DNA of 64,000 bases from Mycobacteriaceae bacterium (GTDB lineage: Bacteria; Actinomycetota; Actinomycetes; Mycobacteriales; Mycobacteriaceae): contig JAIEPH010000007.1 of assembly GCA_019749805.1 (NCBI GenBank), positions 1-64,000 of the forward strand, in the 5' to 3' direction. Shown in pieces: positions 14,126 through 23,768 of this stretch. The notes under the pieces were generated by a model. It was given only the letters and a program-made list of their open reading frames with translations. It did no database searches and had not been told where the DNA came from. Positions within the stretch are counted from its first letter, which is position 1, and the number at the start of each line of letters is the position of its first letter. The position numbers were made by a program, and so were the translations under genes.

Positions 14126-14770
14126 GTGAAGCTGCGCGCGCTGACCCTCATCGGGGTGCTGCTGCTGAGCCTGCCGCTGGCGGCACCCGCGACCGCAGAC
14201 CGAACTGCCCAGTGGATAGTCGTCGGTGTGCCCGCCGCGAACGCGACGACAGGGACATTGACCGCCTATCAGCGCGTCGGACAGCAATGGAAGGTGGTCC
14301 TGGGGCCCGTCCCCGCGAAGGTAGGAGCCTTGGGGGTCGGTGCCCCCGCTGACGGAGTGCATCGCACTCCCGTCGGGACCTTCGCGTTCGATCAGGCATT
14401 TGGCCGCCAGCCGAATCCCGGCACGAAAATGCCGTACTTCCAAGCCACCAGCCAGGACTGGTGGGACGAGGACGCCCAATCGCCGACTTACAACACCCAC
14501 GTGCGCGGGCCTGACCGTCCCTCGTCGATTGCGGAGAATTTGTACGACTCGGGCCCCGTCTACGACTACGCCGTCAACATCGCGGTGAACCCACAGCGCA
14601 TACCTGGCCGCGTTTCCGGAATTTTTCTCCATGTGACCGACGGCAGTCCCACGTGGGGATGCATTGCGATCGGTCGCGATGAGATGCGTACGGTGCTGAA
14701 CTGGCTGGATCCTTCCGCGTCCCCGCGAATCACCGTCGGCGTGGGAAATCCCTCGTTGGTCTCGACCTAA
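14126..14770 (+). CDS. exported L,D-transpeptidase-like protein (Rv0309-like)
   Basis: 214 residues, GTG start, with a Sec signal peptide (about 1-24, ending PATA). The core matches the mycobacterial Rv0309 type: a WWDED segment near residue 112 and a C-terminal FLHVTDGSPTWGCIAIG with the presumed catalytic Cys. The usual SHGC of YkuD enzymes is TWGC here, and as I recall Rv0309 has TAGC, so this is a divergent subfamily whose transpeptidase activity is unproven. Expected in the cell envelope. It lies 81 bp after the antiporter gene and converges with the P450 fusion gene (4-bp tail overlap), so it is probably not part of the PKS operon. Confidence 0.8.
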   Translation: MKLRALTLIGVLLLSLPLAAPATADRTAQWIVVGVPAANATTGTLTAYQRVGQQWKVVLGPVPAKVGALGVGAPADGVHRTPVGTFAFDQAFGRQPNPGTKMPYFQATSQDWWDEDAQSPTYNTHVRGPDRPSSIAENLYDSGPVYDYAVNIAVNPQRIPGRVSGIFLHVTDGSPTWGCIAIGRDEMRTVLNWLDPSASPRITVGVGNPSLVST

Positions 14771-17700
14771 CCCGCCCACACGTCCTCGACGTAGCGGTCG
14801 GACTCGACGAGGTCGATGAGCCAGTCACGGGCCTGACTTTCGTCGGATCCGGTTCGCGCGCGGTAGATGTCGAGGAACGCCCGGCGCACCGCAGGGGCCA
14901 TTTTCGCGCCGTCGCCGCACACATAGACGTGTGCATCTTTCGCGGAATCACCGAGCAGGTCCCACACCTCGTCGGCGTCGGCGGCTATCCGGTCTTGCAC
15001 GTAGCGAACGCCATCCTGTGGTGCGCGAGAGAACGCCGGACGCATCCGCACAATTCCGAGCCTTTCGCCCATCACGAACTGGTCGCGGAAGATGTAGTCC
15101 ACGTCAGGGTCGCGTACCCCGAAGAAACACAGCGCGGACGAGTACGGCTCGTCGGCCTCTTGTGCCGCCAACCGGTCGCCGAGGAATCCGCAGAACGGGG
15201 CCACACCGGTACCCGCGCTGACCAGGATCACGTTCTTCTCAGGGTCGGCGCCTGCTCGAAAAGCCTCCCGCGCCTGGTCCACTCGTGCGCGGATCGGCAC
15301 GCCGGGACTGATAGCCGCGAGGTGGTTGGACGCGACGCCCTTGAAGAGACCGCGTCCGGATCGGGCGGGTGCGTCGAGCACACTGACGATGAGGTGCACC
15401 ACCCCGGGGGAGCGCCTCGAGGACGACGCGATGGAGTAGTGACGCGGCGTCATCGGCTCGAGCATCTCGAGCAATTCCGCCCCGGTGATGTCGCACGCCG
15501 CGAACTCAAGTAGGCACTCGACGGGACTGAGTTCGCACGATCCGCTCGCCTCGGCCAGCTCTTCCAGCCGTTGCCGCTCCGGTTCGCACTTGTTGGATGC
15601 CGCGAGCCGGCGTAATTGGCTGGCTGTGGCAGGCTTTCGCAGCTCCACGAAATGGGTGAGCAGTTCACGCACACTGACTTCGCGGTCCAGGGCGATGAGT
15701 CGGCGGCTGCTGCGCCGTGGGTTGATGGCCAGTCGCTGGGCGCCATCGATGCCCAGTCCTTCGAGTACGGCGTCGACGAGCTCGGGCGGGTTGTCGGCGA
15801 GCACGGTCAGATGGTCGCCGGTGTGGTAGGTGACGTCATCGGGAAGAGCCACGCGGACATGACGTTTCGCCTGACCCAACGCGTTGTCGGCGCTCACGAG
15901 TGCGTCGTTTTCCACGACGGTCATCGGCACCACCATGAAGCGTTCGTCCAATGCCGCAGTGACCGGTCCCTCGATGGGGCGGAGGTCGTAGAGCGGCTCG
16001 TCGGTGTCGCTGATGGGCGCGGCATCTGGATCGCCGAAGTGTTGTGCCATGGCCGTCCACAGGGCGACCTCGAACTCCTCGACGGTCCCGGTGAGATCTC
16101 CCGAAGTATCGGCGGCGGCCCTGGGGACCAGCGGTGCGGCGCCCAGTTCCGTCAGCCGTTCGTAGATGCGTATGGGCACCGCTTGGTAGGTGTCAGCCCA
16201 GTTTCGATCGCCGACACCGAGCACGGCAATGTTCGGGGTTCCGCGCAGCGCGGCCTCGTCGCCGGACAGCCAGGCGAGAAACGCGCGTGCGTCGTCGGTG
16301 GGCTGGCCGTTGTACGACGAGGTGACGATCAGGATCGCGTCGGCGTCCGGCAGACCGCCTATCGCGTCGTCGAGTGGCCCCACGGTGACGGTGCAGCCCA
16401 TATCAGTGGCTTCCTCGCCGAGCTGTGTCGCCAAGGCGCGGCACGTCCCCAGATTCGAGCCGAACAACACGGCCAGCGTGGTCCCTTGCTTCATCGCCGT
16501 CGCGTGTGCAGGGCTCGGCCGTACCGCCGTCTCGACGACGACGTCGGACCGGCGATCATCGGAGGTCCGTGGAACCAAATCGAGGCAGAAGCCGATTGGC
16601 CGTCGGCTCAGCAGGCCTTCCCATTGCAGCGCATAGTGTTGCGAGTCGATCAACCGATACCGATGCACCACTCGGGCCAACGCCATGGTTGCCTCGTGCA
16701 GGGCGAACTGCCGCCCGATGCAGGAGCGCGCACCGGTGCCGAAGGGTTTGAACAACGCCGACGGGCGGGCCGCGGAACGAACGGTGCCGAACCGGTCCGG
16801 ATCGAAGAACTCGACGTTGTCGCCCCACCCCGGCTGCCGATGCAGTGCCCCGGTGAGCACCGTGACTGCCTCACCGGCCTTGATCAGGTACTTACCACCG
16901 ATGACGGTGTCCGCCAAGGCCATTCGATCGAACCCGAGCACCGGCGGGGATAGTCGCAGGGTCTCGTCGATCACCTGCCGCAGATAGCTCAGCTTGCCGA
17001 TGTCGTCGTAACTCGGCACGTAGTCGCTGTCTGTGCCGAAGACGCCATCCACCTCGGCCTCGACCCGCTGCAGTACCGCCGGATGATGCATCAGGTTGTA
17101 AAGCGCGTTGGGCATCAGCTCCGATGTCGTCAGCTGCCCGGCGATCAAGAACGTCATGATCTGGTTGCGGACGTTCTGTGGATCGAGCACGGGGTCGCCG
17201 TCGGAATCGTGACCGACCATGACGTAGAGCAGGTCGTCGACATCGGCGGGCTCGCCGTTCGTGTGCGCCGCTATCAGGCCATCGAAATACGAGTTCAGGT
17301 AGGCGATTTCGTCGTCGAATCGCTGCGTCCTGACTTCCTTGCCGAGTTCGCCCATCGCGGCGGTGAAGCTTGCCGGGACGGGCGAGAGACCATCGTGGTC
17401 GAACGAGTCGAATCGCGCTCCGAACCCGGCCAGGGCCACCGTGTCCATCGCCAGCTTCTGCAGATCGGTCGAGGCGTCCACCAGTCCATTACCCACGCGC
17501 GCATCCCAGCGGGCGATCAGCTGCGAGCTGATGTCGAGCATGGCCGCGTGGTAGTTGCGCAGGCCGGCATAGCTGAAACCGGGCAGCAGAACGTCGTGCG
17601 CCTTCTGCCAATTCGGTTCCCCGTGGTAGGCGGTGAACAATCCATCGCCTGCGAGCGGACGAACCCGGGCCAGCGTCTGCGTCAGGTTCTTGGCGAATCT

Positions 17701-17919
17701 GTTCTCGTCGCACAGTTCGTCGACCAGCTCGGCTGAGCACGCATAGAGCTTGCGGAAGCCGTTGTGGTCGGAGTAGAACAACGGCCCGTGTCGCTCGCCC
17801 AGAATGTCGATCGGTAGCGCGTAGGGGCGGCCGACGACGTCCGCCCACGTGGGGAGACCGCCCACCGCGGAAGGGACGTCGTCGAGCTGCGGCGGCAGTG
17901 ACGGCGTGAACTCAGCCAT
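14767..17919 (-). CDS. bifunctional cytochrome P450/NADPH-P450 reductase (CYP102-like)
   Basis: About 1050 residues, the usual size of P450-BM3-type fusions. P450 part: ExxR in DETLR (about 318-322) and heme-binding FGTGARSC with Cys near 400. The FMN domain begins about 482 (LFGSNLGTCRALA), the FAD part carries RHYSIASSS, and the NADPH part has GTGVAPFCGF and YVCGDG. Family members hydroxylate fatty acids or related lipids below the terminal carbon without a separate reductase. The I-helix reads AGQLTTS where BM3 has AGHETTS, so the proton-relay acid is missing. I chose the ATG at 17919, where family-like sequence begins; 17931 (ATG) and 17988 (GTG, overlapping the BKACE gene) are alternatives. 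It is downstream of BKACE in the same orientation. Confidence 0.92.
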   Translation of the reverse strand: MAEFTPSLPPQLDDVPSAVGGLPTWADVVGRPYALPIDILGERHGPLFYSDHNGFRKLYACSAELVDELCDENRFAKNLTQTLARVRPLAGDGLFTAYHGEPNWQKAHDVLLPGFSYAGLRNYHAAMLDISSQLIARWDARVGNGLVDASTDLQKLAMDTVALAGFGARFDSFDHDGLSPVPASFTAAMGELGKEVRTQRFDDEIAYLNSYFDGLIAAHTNGEPADVDDLLYVMVGHDSDGDPVLDPQNVRNQIMTFLIAGQLTTSELMPNALYNLMHHPAVLQRVEAEVDGVFGTDSDYVPSYDDIGKLSYLRQVIDETLRLSPPVLGFDRMALADTVIGGKYLIKAGEAVTVLTGALHRQPGWGDNVEFFDPDRFGTVRSAARPSALFKPFGTGARSCIGRQFALHEATMALARVVHRYRLIDSQHYALQWEGLLSRRPIGFCLDLVPRTSDDRRSDVVVETAVRPSPAHATAMKQGTTLAVLFGSNLGTCRALATQLGEEATDMGCTVTVGPLDDAIGGLPDADAILIVTSSYNGQPTDDARAFLAWLSGDEAALRGTPNIAVLGVGDRNWADTYQAVPIRIYERLTELGAAPLVPRAAADTSGDLTGTVEEFEVALWTAMAQHFGDPDAAPISDTDEPLYDLRPIEGPVTAALDERFMVVPMTVVENDALVSADNALGQAKRHVRVALPDDVTYHTGDHLTVLADNPPELVDAVLEGLGIDGAQRLAINPRRSSRRLIALDREVSVRELLTHFVELRKPATASQLRRLAASNKCEPERQRLEELAEASGSCELSPVECLLEFAACDITGAELLEMLEPMTPRHYSIASSSRRSPGVVHLIVSVLDAPARSGRGLFKGVASNHLAAISPGVPIRARVDQAREAFRAGADPEKNVILVSAGTGVAPFCGFLGDRLAAQEADEPYSSALCFFGVRDPDVDYIFRDQFVMGERLGIVRMRPAFSRAPQDGVRYVQDRIAADADEVWDLLGDSAKDAHVYVCGDGAKMAPAVRRAFLDIYRARTGSDESQARDWLIDLVESDRYVEDVWAG

Positions 17920-17978
17920 GCAGGGCAGCATAGGAACACTGCGCCACCCATCTGACGTTTCCGACAATTCCGACGGCG

Positions 17979-18866
17979 TTATCGCCACCCACCAGGCCCG
18001 CGTGGCAATCCGAGGATCTGCGCGGCCTCATCGGGCGTCGCGATGGCCCGGCCGAACCGTTGACACAGCGAAACGGCCTCGGCCACCAGGTCGACATTGG
18101 TCGGTGTGCGATCGCCGCCATAGAACTCCAGTCCCACGTGGAGATTGCCGCCGCGTTCCAGCGCCAATCCAGCGATCCGATCCGCGCACAGGTCCCCACC
18201 GACGATGGAGACCGCCCACGGTACGTCGCACCCGTCGAGCACCTCGAGGTACGCGTCGAGCGCACGTTCGGTCGGAGGCAACCCGAAAGGTGCTCCGAGG
18301 TAACCCCTTTCGGTCGAGAAGTACAGCTTGATCATCGCGCCGGCGGGCAATTGGCCGGCGCGCCACCATGCCATGGTGGTGCGGAGAAAGCCCGGTTCGT
18401 AGATCGCGAGACTCGGGCCCAGCTGTCCGTCGCGGCAGATGTCGAACGCGCGGCCGATCACGTCGAAGGAATTGCGGTACACGAAGCCGCCCGACGGTAC
18501 GCCGTCGGCGTCGCGGACGCCGAGGTTCACCGAGCCTGGATCGGTGATCCCGACCCGCATCCCCGCGGCGGCCAGCGGCACCAGATGCTCGTAAGAACAC
18601 GAGCCGTTGGCGTCGAAGTGGATCGTCGGATAGAGCAACGCGTCTGACCGCGCGCGGAGCACCGGCCGCCATGCCTCGAGATAGCGCTCGACGGCGCGCT
18701 CCACGCTGACGCCGGTCAGATCGATGTGGTTGTGGATGATCGCCGCGCCGGCCTCCATGCAGGCCAGGGCATCAGCGGCGATCTCGGAAGGCTCGACGGG
18801 AACGTGTGGGTTGGTGGCCTTTGACGTGACGCCATTGACCGCACACTCGATGATGACGGGATCCAT
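17979..18866 (-). CDS. 3-keto-5-aminohexanoate cleavage enzyme family (BKACE)
   Basis: 295 residues with the BKACE TIM-barrel pattern: IIECAVNG at the N-terminus, zinc-binding HNH at about 45-47, GITDPGSVNLG in the middle, and a C-terminal LEFYGGDRTPTN stretch before the last helices. BKACE enzymes condense a beta-keto acid with acetyl-CoA, giving a CoA thioester and acetoacetate; substrates vary widely across the family. It is the first gene of a minus-strand pair with the P450 fusion and diverges from the DsbA-like gene. A role in short-chain beta-keto acid breakdown is likely, the substrate is unknown. Confidence 0.85.
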   Translation of the reverse strand: MDPVIIECAVNGVTSKATNPHVPVEPSEIAADALACMEAGAAIIHNHIDLTGVSVERAVERYLEAWRPVLRARSDALLYPTIHFDANGSCSYEHLVPLAAAGMRVGITDPGSVNLGVRDADGVPSGGFVYRNSFDVIGRAFDICRDGQLGPSLAIYEPGFLRTTMAWWRAGQLPAGAMIKLYFSTERGYLGAPFGLPPTERALDAYLEVLDGCDVPWAVSIVGGDLCADRIAGLALERGGNLHVGLEFYGGDRTPTNVDLVAEAVSLCQRFGRAIATPDEAAQILGLPRGPGGWR

Positions 18867-18943
18867 CGGGATTCCTTCCGTGACGCTCGCCAGTCTCCGA
18901 TTCCACCGTTGTGATGCTCGCTACCGCAACCTAGTGTGCAGTT

Positions 18944-19636
18944 GTGACGAGTCGTCCGGGCTCCGTCGACTTCCACTTCGACGTGATGTGTCCCTACGCG
19001 TACCAGACCTCGCTGTGGATCCGAGAGGTACGAGACCGCACCGGCCTCGAAGTGAACTGGCGCTTCTTCAGCCTCGAGGAGATCAACCGCCAAGAAGGCA
19101 AGAAGCACCCGTGGGAACGCGAGTGGTCCTACGGCTGGTCGATGATGCGTATCGGCGCGCTGTTGAGACGTCGGTCGATGGCGGACGTCGACGCGTGGTA
19201 CGCACGGGCAGGCCGGGCGCTGCACGTCGACGGGCACAAGCCGCACGAGAAGGCCGTCGCACGTCACCTGCTCGCAGAGATCGGTCTCGATCCGGAACTG
19301 GTCGATCGGGCGATCGCGGACCCGACGACCGGCGACGAGGTGCTGGCCGAGCATCAGCGGGTGGTTGATGCCGGCGGATACGGGGTGCCGACGATGTTCT
19401 TCGGGGACGGGCAGTGCCTTTTCGGACCCGTTCTCGTGGATCCACCCACCGGCGAGGCGGCGCTGCGGCTGTGGGATGCCGTCGTCGCCTGGACCGAGTT
19501 CCCCCATCTCTACGAGCTTCAGCGGCCCAAGACCGCCGCCGACGAGAAGTTGATCGTCGACACCTTCCGCCCGTATCTCGAGGCTCGCGACTGGGTGTCG
19601 ATCAATCGGGGAGAAGTCGTCAACTTCGACGGGTGA
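18944..19636 (+). CDS. DsbA family thioredoxin-fold protein
   Basis: 230 residues, GTG start. The N-terminus ([18 protein letters not shown]) places a CPYA motif at the end of the first strand, as in DsbA/2-hydroxychromene-2-carboxylate isomerase-like proteins; the second active-site Cys of a classic CxxC is absent. A cis-Pro element GVPTMFFGD lies at about 147-155. There is no signal peptide, so it should be cytoplasmic. Such proteins act as glutathione- or mycothiol-type isomerases or transferases rather than disulfide oxidases. It diverges from the BKACE gene (77-bp gap) and is followed 53 bp later by a FGGY kinase. Confidence 0.8.
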   Translation: MTSRPGSVDFHFDVMCPYAYQTSLWIREVRDRTGLEVNWRFFSLEEINRQEGKKHPWEREWSYGWSMMRIGALLRRRSMADVDAWYARAGRALHVDGHKPHEKAVARHLLAEIGLDPELVDRAIADPTTGDEVLAEHQRVVDAGGYGVPTMFFGDGQCLFGPVLVDPPTGEAALRLWDAVVAWTEFPHLYELQRPKTAADEKLIVDTFRPYLEARDWVSINRGEVVNFDG

Positions 19637-19689
19637 CGTCTCAGCGATCGCCCGCATTCCGTGATCTCGCGAGCCGTAGGGTTGGCGGC

Positions 19690-21171
19690 GTGGATCTGGT
19701 GCTCGGCATCGACATGGGCACGGGTAGCACCAAGGGCGTGCTCGTCGACGCCGTCGGCTCGGTACTCGCCATCGAGACCGTCTCCCATGGCATGAACCTT
19801 CCTCGCCCCGGATGGGCCGAGGTGGATGCCGAGGGGTTGTGGTGGCGCGAGGTGTGCGAAGTCAGCCGCGCACTCACCGCTCGCATCCCGAGCGGAGCCA
19901 GGGTCAGCGCGATGTGCGTCAGCGGCGTCGGGCCGTGCCTGGTGCTGTGTGACACCGATCTGAACCCGTTGCGGCCCGCCATCCTGTACGGCATCGATAC
20001 GCGGGCGACGGCCGAAATCGAACTTCTGACCGAGGAATTGGGTGCCGACGCGATCCTCGACGAGGCGGGCACGACCTTGTCGAGCCAGGCCGTGGGCCCC
20101 AAGCTCGAGTGGGTGTACCGGCACGAGCCGGAGGTGTTCGCCAAAGCGGCCGGCTGGTACGGGTCCAACTCCTATATCAGCGCCAAGCTCACCGGCGAAT
20201 ACGTGATGGATCATCACACCGCCAGCCAGTGCGATCCGCTCTACGCCACCCGCGAATTCGACTGGAATCATGCTTGGGCGCAACGCATCTGCCGACAACT
20301 GCCTTTGCCGCGGCTGGTCTGGCCCTGCGACGTCGTCGGTGAGGTGACGCCGGCGGCGGCCGAAAAAACTGGGGTGCCGGCAGGAACGCCCGTCGTGGCG
20401 GGCACGGTGGACGCCTACTCCGAAGCCTTCTCGGTCGGAGTGCGCCATCCCGGTGATCAGATGTTGATGTACGGCTCGACGATGTTCCTGGTACAGATCA
20501 TCGACGAGTACTACAGGGACCCCACACTGTGGACGACCGTCGGCGTCGAAAAGGGCAGCCTGGCACTCGCGGCCGGGACGTCGACCGCGGGCAGCCTCAT
20601 CAATTGGCTACAGACCGTCACCGGGGGTGCCCCGTTCGACGAACTGATGGCCGAGGCCGCCGCGGTGCCTGCGGGAAGCGAGGGGCTTCTGGTGCTGCCG
20701 TACCTCGCCGGAGAGCGCACACCGGTGTTCGATTCGCAGGCCCGCGGTGTGGTGGCGGGCCTGACTTTGCGGCACGGTCGTGGACACCTGTTTCGCGCTG
20801 CCTACGAAGGAATCTCGTTCGGTATCCGGCAGATACTCGAGACCTTCGACGATGCGCATGCCGGATCGAGGACCGTCGCGGTCGGCGGTGGGTTGCGCAG
20901 TCCGGTGTGGGCCCAGGCATTGAGCGACATCACCGGGCGTACTCAGCTGGTGCCCGAGCAGGCGATCGGTGCGAGCTACGGCGACGCGCTGCTCGCCGCG
21001 ATCGGTGTCGGGCTCGTGCCCGCCGAGACCGACTGGGCCGAGATCCAGCGTGAGATCACCCCCAATCCCGATCACCGGGATCGCTACGACGATCTCTACG
21101 CGACGTGGCGAGGGCTGTACCCGGCGACCCGCGATCAGATCCATCGGTTGGCGGCGCCGAACGCGGACTGA
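19690..21171 (+). CDS. FGGY-family carbohydrate kinase (xylulokinase-like)
   Basis: 493 residues from GTG 19690; a longer frame from 19414 runs through the DsbA gene and is a shadow. The N-terminal phosphate motif is GIDMGTGSTKG (about 5-15). The C-terminal half carries LPYLAGERTPVFD and the adenosine-binding VAVGGGLRSPVWAQ. FGGY kinases phosphorylate sugars or polyols with ATP; xylulokinase-type enzymes read most alike, but no specificity residue can be assigned. No sugar transporter or isomerase gene is adjacent, so the physiological substrate is open. Confidence 0.88.
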   Translation: MDLVLGIDMGTGSTKGVLVDAVGSVLAIETVSHGMNLPRPGWAEVDAEGLWWREVCEVSRALTARIPSGARVSAMCVSGVGPCLVLCDTDLNPLRPAILYGIDTRATAEIELLTEELGADAILDEAGTTLSSQAVGPKLEWVYRHEPEVFAKAAGWYGSNSYISAKLTGEYVMDHHTASQCDPLYATREFDWNHAWAQRICRQLPLPRLVWPCDVVGEVTPAAAEKTGVPAGTPVVAGTVDAYSEAFSVGVRHPGDQMLMYGSTMFLVQIIDEYYRDPTLWTTVGVEKGSLALAAGTSTAGSLINWLQTVTGGAPFDELMAEAAAVPAGSEGLLVLPYLAGERTPVFDSQARGVVAGLTLRHGRGHLFRAAYEGISFGIRQILETFDDAHAGSRTVAVGGGLRSPVWAQALSDITGRTQLVPEQAIGASYGDALLAAIGVGLVPAETDWAEIQREITPNPDHRDRYDDLYATWRGLYPATRDQIHRLAAPNAD

Positions 21172-21334
21172 ACCCGGTCAGGGGATCCGTCGAGGAGACG
21201 GCTGATGGGCGTTCCAATCAATTCGACCGACATCCGTTTCCGCTGTCGGCTGCGGGGTATTCGTGCGCTTCACATTTCACGCGCTGCGCCGCGGCGAATG
21301 GCGGGCGGCAGTACCACGGTGGGAAGGCAGAACA

Positions 21335-22174
21335 ATGGGGTTTCCGAAGCAGCAGCAAGAAGTACCCGGCGTGCAGTCGGCGATGGACCCGGTGCCAGAC
21401 TGCGGAGAGGCGAGCTACACCGGGTCAGGACGGCTGACAGGTAAACGCGCAGTGATCACCGGAGGTGACAGCGGTATCGGCCGTGCGGTCGCCATCGCCT
21501 ACGCCCGCGAGGGAGCCGATGTCCTGATCGCCTATCTCGACGAGGACGAGGATGCCGCCGACGTGGCCCGCCTCGTCGAGGATGCGGGCCGCAAATGCGT
21601 TCTCGTCAGAGGCGACCTGTCCGATCCCGGGCACTGCCGAGCGGTAATCGACCGAGCCGCCGACGAATTCGGCGGTATCGACGTGCTGGTGAGCAATGCG
21701 GCGTTCCAGATGACCCATAGCTCGCTCGACGAGATCAGCGACGAGGAGTGGGACTACACATTCCGGCTCAATGTCGGCGCCTATTTCTACCTGGTCAAGG
21801 CGGCGCTGCCGCATATGATCCCCGGCTCGTCGGTGATCGGTAGCTCTTCGGTGAACTCCGACATGCCCTCACCGACGCTGGCGCCATACGCGGCCACCAA
21901 GGCGGCTATCGCCAATCTTTCGGCGAGTTTGGCTCAATTGCTGGGAGAGAAGGGGATCCGAGTGAACAGCGTCGCGCCCGGCCCGATCTGGACTCCGCTG
22001 ATACCGGCGACTATGCCGGAGGAGAAGGTCGCGAACTTCGGCGACGACACTCCGCTGGGCCGAGCGGGCCAGCCAGCCGAACTCGCGCCGGTCTACGTGC
22101 TGCTCGCGTCGGACGAGGGCAGTTACATCTCAGGTGCTCGGGTCGCCGTGACGGGCGGCAGGCCGGTCCTGTAA
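21335..22174 (+). CDS. SDR family oxidoreductase (YhxC/general stress type)
   Basis: 279 residues from ATG 21335, preceded by a GAAGG ribosome site; upstream in-frame residues from 21263 look non-coding. About 45 residues (PKQQQEVPGVQ...) precede the Rossmann motif GGDSGIGRA, as in the extended stress-type SDRs. Catalytic Ser in SSSVNSD, YAATK as YxxxK and a C-terminal SGARVAVTGGRP. These enzymes reduce or oxidise small carbonyls or alcohols with NAD(P)H. It stands between the FGGY kinase and the zinc-ribbon SDR with gaps of 163 and 61 bp. Confidence 0.88.
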   Translation: MGFPKQQQEVPGVQSAMDPVPDCGEASYTGSGRLTGKRAVITGGDSGIGRAVAIAYAREGADVLIAYLDEDEDAADVARLVEDAGRKCVLVRGDLSDPGHCRAVIDRAADEFGGIDVLVSNAAFQMTHSSLDEISDEEWDYTFRLNVGAYFYLVKAALPHMIPGSSVIGSSSVNSDMPSPTLAPYAATKAAIANLSASLAQLLGEKGIRVNSVAPGPIWTPLIPATMPEEKVANFGDDTPLGRAGQPAELAPVYVLLASDEGSYISGARVAVTGGRPVL

Positions 22175-22235
22175 AGATCGCCCCTGCGGGTCGGTGTATT
22201 CGGGAATTCGACGGTATTTGGCCTAGTCTTCCTGC

Positions 22236-23654
22236 GTGAACGCGATCGACCCCGACAAGCTCGACGTCTGCCTCCAGGTGCTGGCCGACGTCGAGTCCCT
22301 GCCGCCTGAGCACCCGGATGCCGTCGCGGTACGCCTGGCCACTGCCAAAGTGTTCAAGGCCTTGAAGAAGGCCCGCCGCGACGCGAAGCGCGAGGCAGTG
22401 GCCGCCGCCGACCACGCCGTCACCGCCGCTACCGCGACCGGCGCACCCGGCCGCATCGACGACGAGACCCAGGGTCTTCCGCTGGTGTCGGCCGCGGTGG
22501 GCGCCACTGCGGGCACGTTGCGGCGGCCGCGCGCCTGCTACATGTGCAAGAACCGCTACACCGTGGTCGACGCCTTCTACCACCAGCTCTGCCCGGACTG
22601 CGCGGCGTTCAATCGCGCCAAGCGCGATGCCCGCGCCGATCTCGACGGACGGAGCGCCCTGCTCACCGGTGGCCGCGCCAAGATCGGCATGTACATCGCG
22701 CTGCGCCTGCTGCGCGACGGCGCTCACACGACGATCACCACCCGCTTCCCGAACGACGCCGTCCGACGGTTCGCGTCGATGCCCGACAGCGCCGACTGGC
22801 TGCACCGGTTGCGCATCGTCGGCATCGACCTACGCGATCCCGCTCAGGTTGTCGCGCTCGCCGACACCGTGGCCGAGCGCGGTCCGCTGGACATTCTGAT
22901 CAACAATGCGGCCCAAACCGTCCGACGCTCACCGGGTTCCTACTCGGCCCTCGTCGAGGGCGAACGGACTCCGCCGCCGCAGCTTGTCGACGTCGTCACG
23001 TTCGATCACGTCAGTGACGCCCACCCGGCCGCACTCGCGGGAAGCCTTGCCGAGCATCAAAAGCCGCACGCGGTGACCGAATTGGCACTGACCGCGCGCA
23101 GTGCCTCGCCGCAACGGATCGCCGCGGGCACCGCCATCGACGCGGGTGGACTGCTGCCCGACACCGCATCGATCAACAGCTGGACCCAACGCGTGCACGA
23201 GGTGGACGCGATGGAATTGCTCGAGGTTCAGCTGTGCAATCAGACAGCGCCGTTCATTCTGGTGAGTCGCCTGCGCCCCGCGATGGCCGCCTCGCCGGCC
23301 CGACGCAAATACGTCGTGAACGTGTCGGCGATGGAGGGGCAGTTCAGCCGCGCCTACAAGGGTCCGGGACACCCGCACACCAACATGGCCAAGGCCGCGC
23401 TCAACATGCTCACTCGCACGAGCGCCGATGAGATGCTCGAGCGTGACGGCATTCTCATGACCGCTGTCGATACGGGCTGGATCACCGACGAGCGGCCGCA
23501 CCCGACCAAGTTGCGGCTCGCCGACGAGGGCTTCCATGCCCCGCTCGACCTCGTCGACGGTGCCGCCCGCGTGTACGACCCCATCGTGCGCGGCGAACTC
23601 GGCGAAGACCTGTATGGCTGCTTCCTCAAGGACTACTCGCCGAGCAATTGGTAG
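22236..23654 (+). CDS. SDR oxidoreductase with N-terminal zinc-ribbon extension
   Basis: 472 residues from a GTG, far longer than the usual 250-280. An N-terminal helical region (about 1-90) is followed by CYMCKNRY...CPDC (about 102-122), a four-Cys zinc ribbon that leads straight into an SDR domain (GGRAKIGMYIALRLL, about 148-162; NNAAQT). The usual YxxxK is not obvious: the conserved region reads VSAMEGQFSRAYKGPGHPHTNMAKAALNML, with N-M-A-K where Y-x-x-x-K is expected. A roughly 70-residue insert sits between NNAAQT and this region. It may bind nucleic acid or a protein partner as well as NAD(P). The 114 bp after it hold nothing recognisable. Confidence 0.8.
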   Translation: MNAIDPDKLDVCLQVLADVESLPPEHPDAVAVRLATAKVFKALKKARRDAKREAVAAADHAVTAATATGAPGRIDDETQGLPLVSAAVGATAGTLRRPRACYMCKNRYTVVDAFYHQLCPDCAAFNRAKRDARADLDGRSALLTGGRAKIGMYIALRLLRDGAHTTITTRFPNDAVRRFASMPDSADWLHRLRIVGIDLRDPAQVVALADTVAERGPLDILINNAAQTVRRSPGSYSALVEGERTPPPQLVDVVTFDHVSDAHPAALAGSLAEHQKPHAVTELALTARSASPQRIAAGTAIDAGGLLPDTASINSWTQRVHEVDAMELLEVQLCNQTAPFILVSRLRPAMAASPARRKYVVNVSAMEGQFSRAYKGPGHPHTNMAKAALNMLTRTSADEMLERDGILMTAVDTGWITDERPHPTKLRLADEGFHAPLDLVDGAARVYDPIVRGELGEDLYGCFLKDYSPSNW

Positions 23655-23768
23655 CAGCAGCGTCAGGAGGGCAGCTCCTCGATGAGTTCGTCGAGGAAGC
23701 CACCGGCGGCATCGCCCTGACGATGGGCGCCCTCGCCGGCCGTAACCGCTACGTCTGAGCGGCGCGTA

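Noticed and set aside
15616..16953. 445-codon plus-strand open frame
   Set aside because: Antisense to the P450-reductase fusion gene, with no recognisable motif; a high-GC shadow frame.
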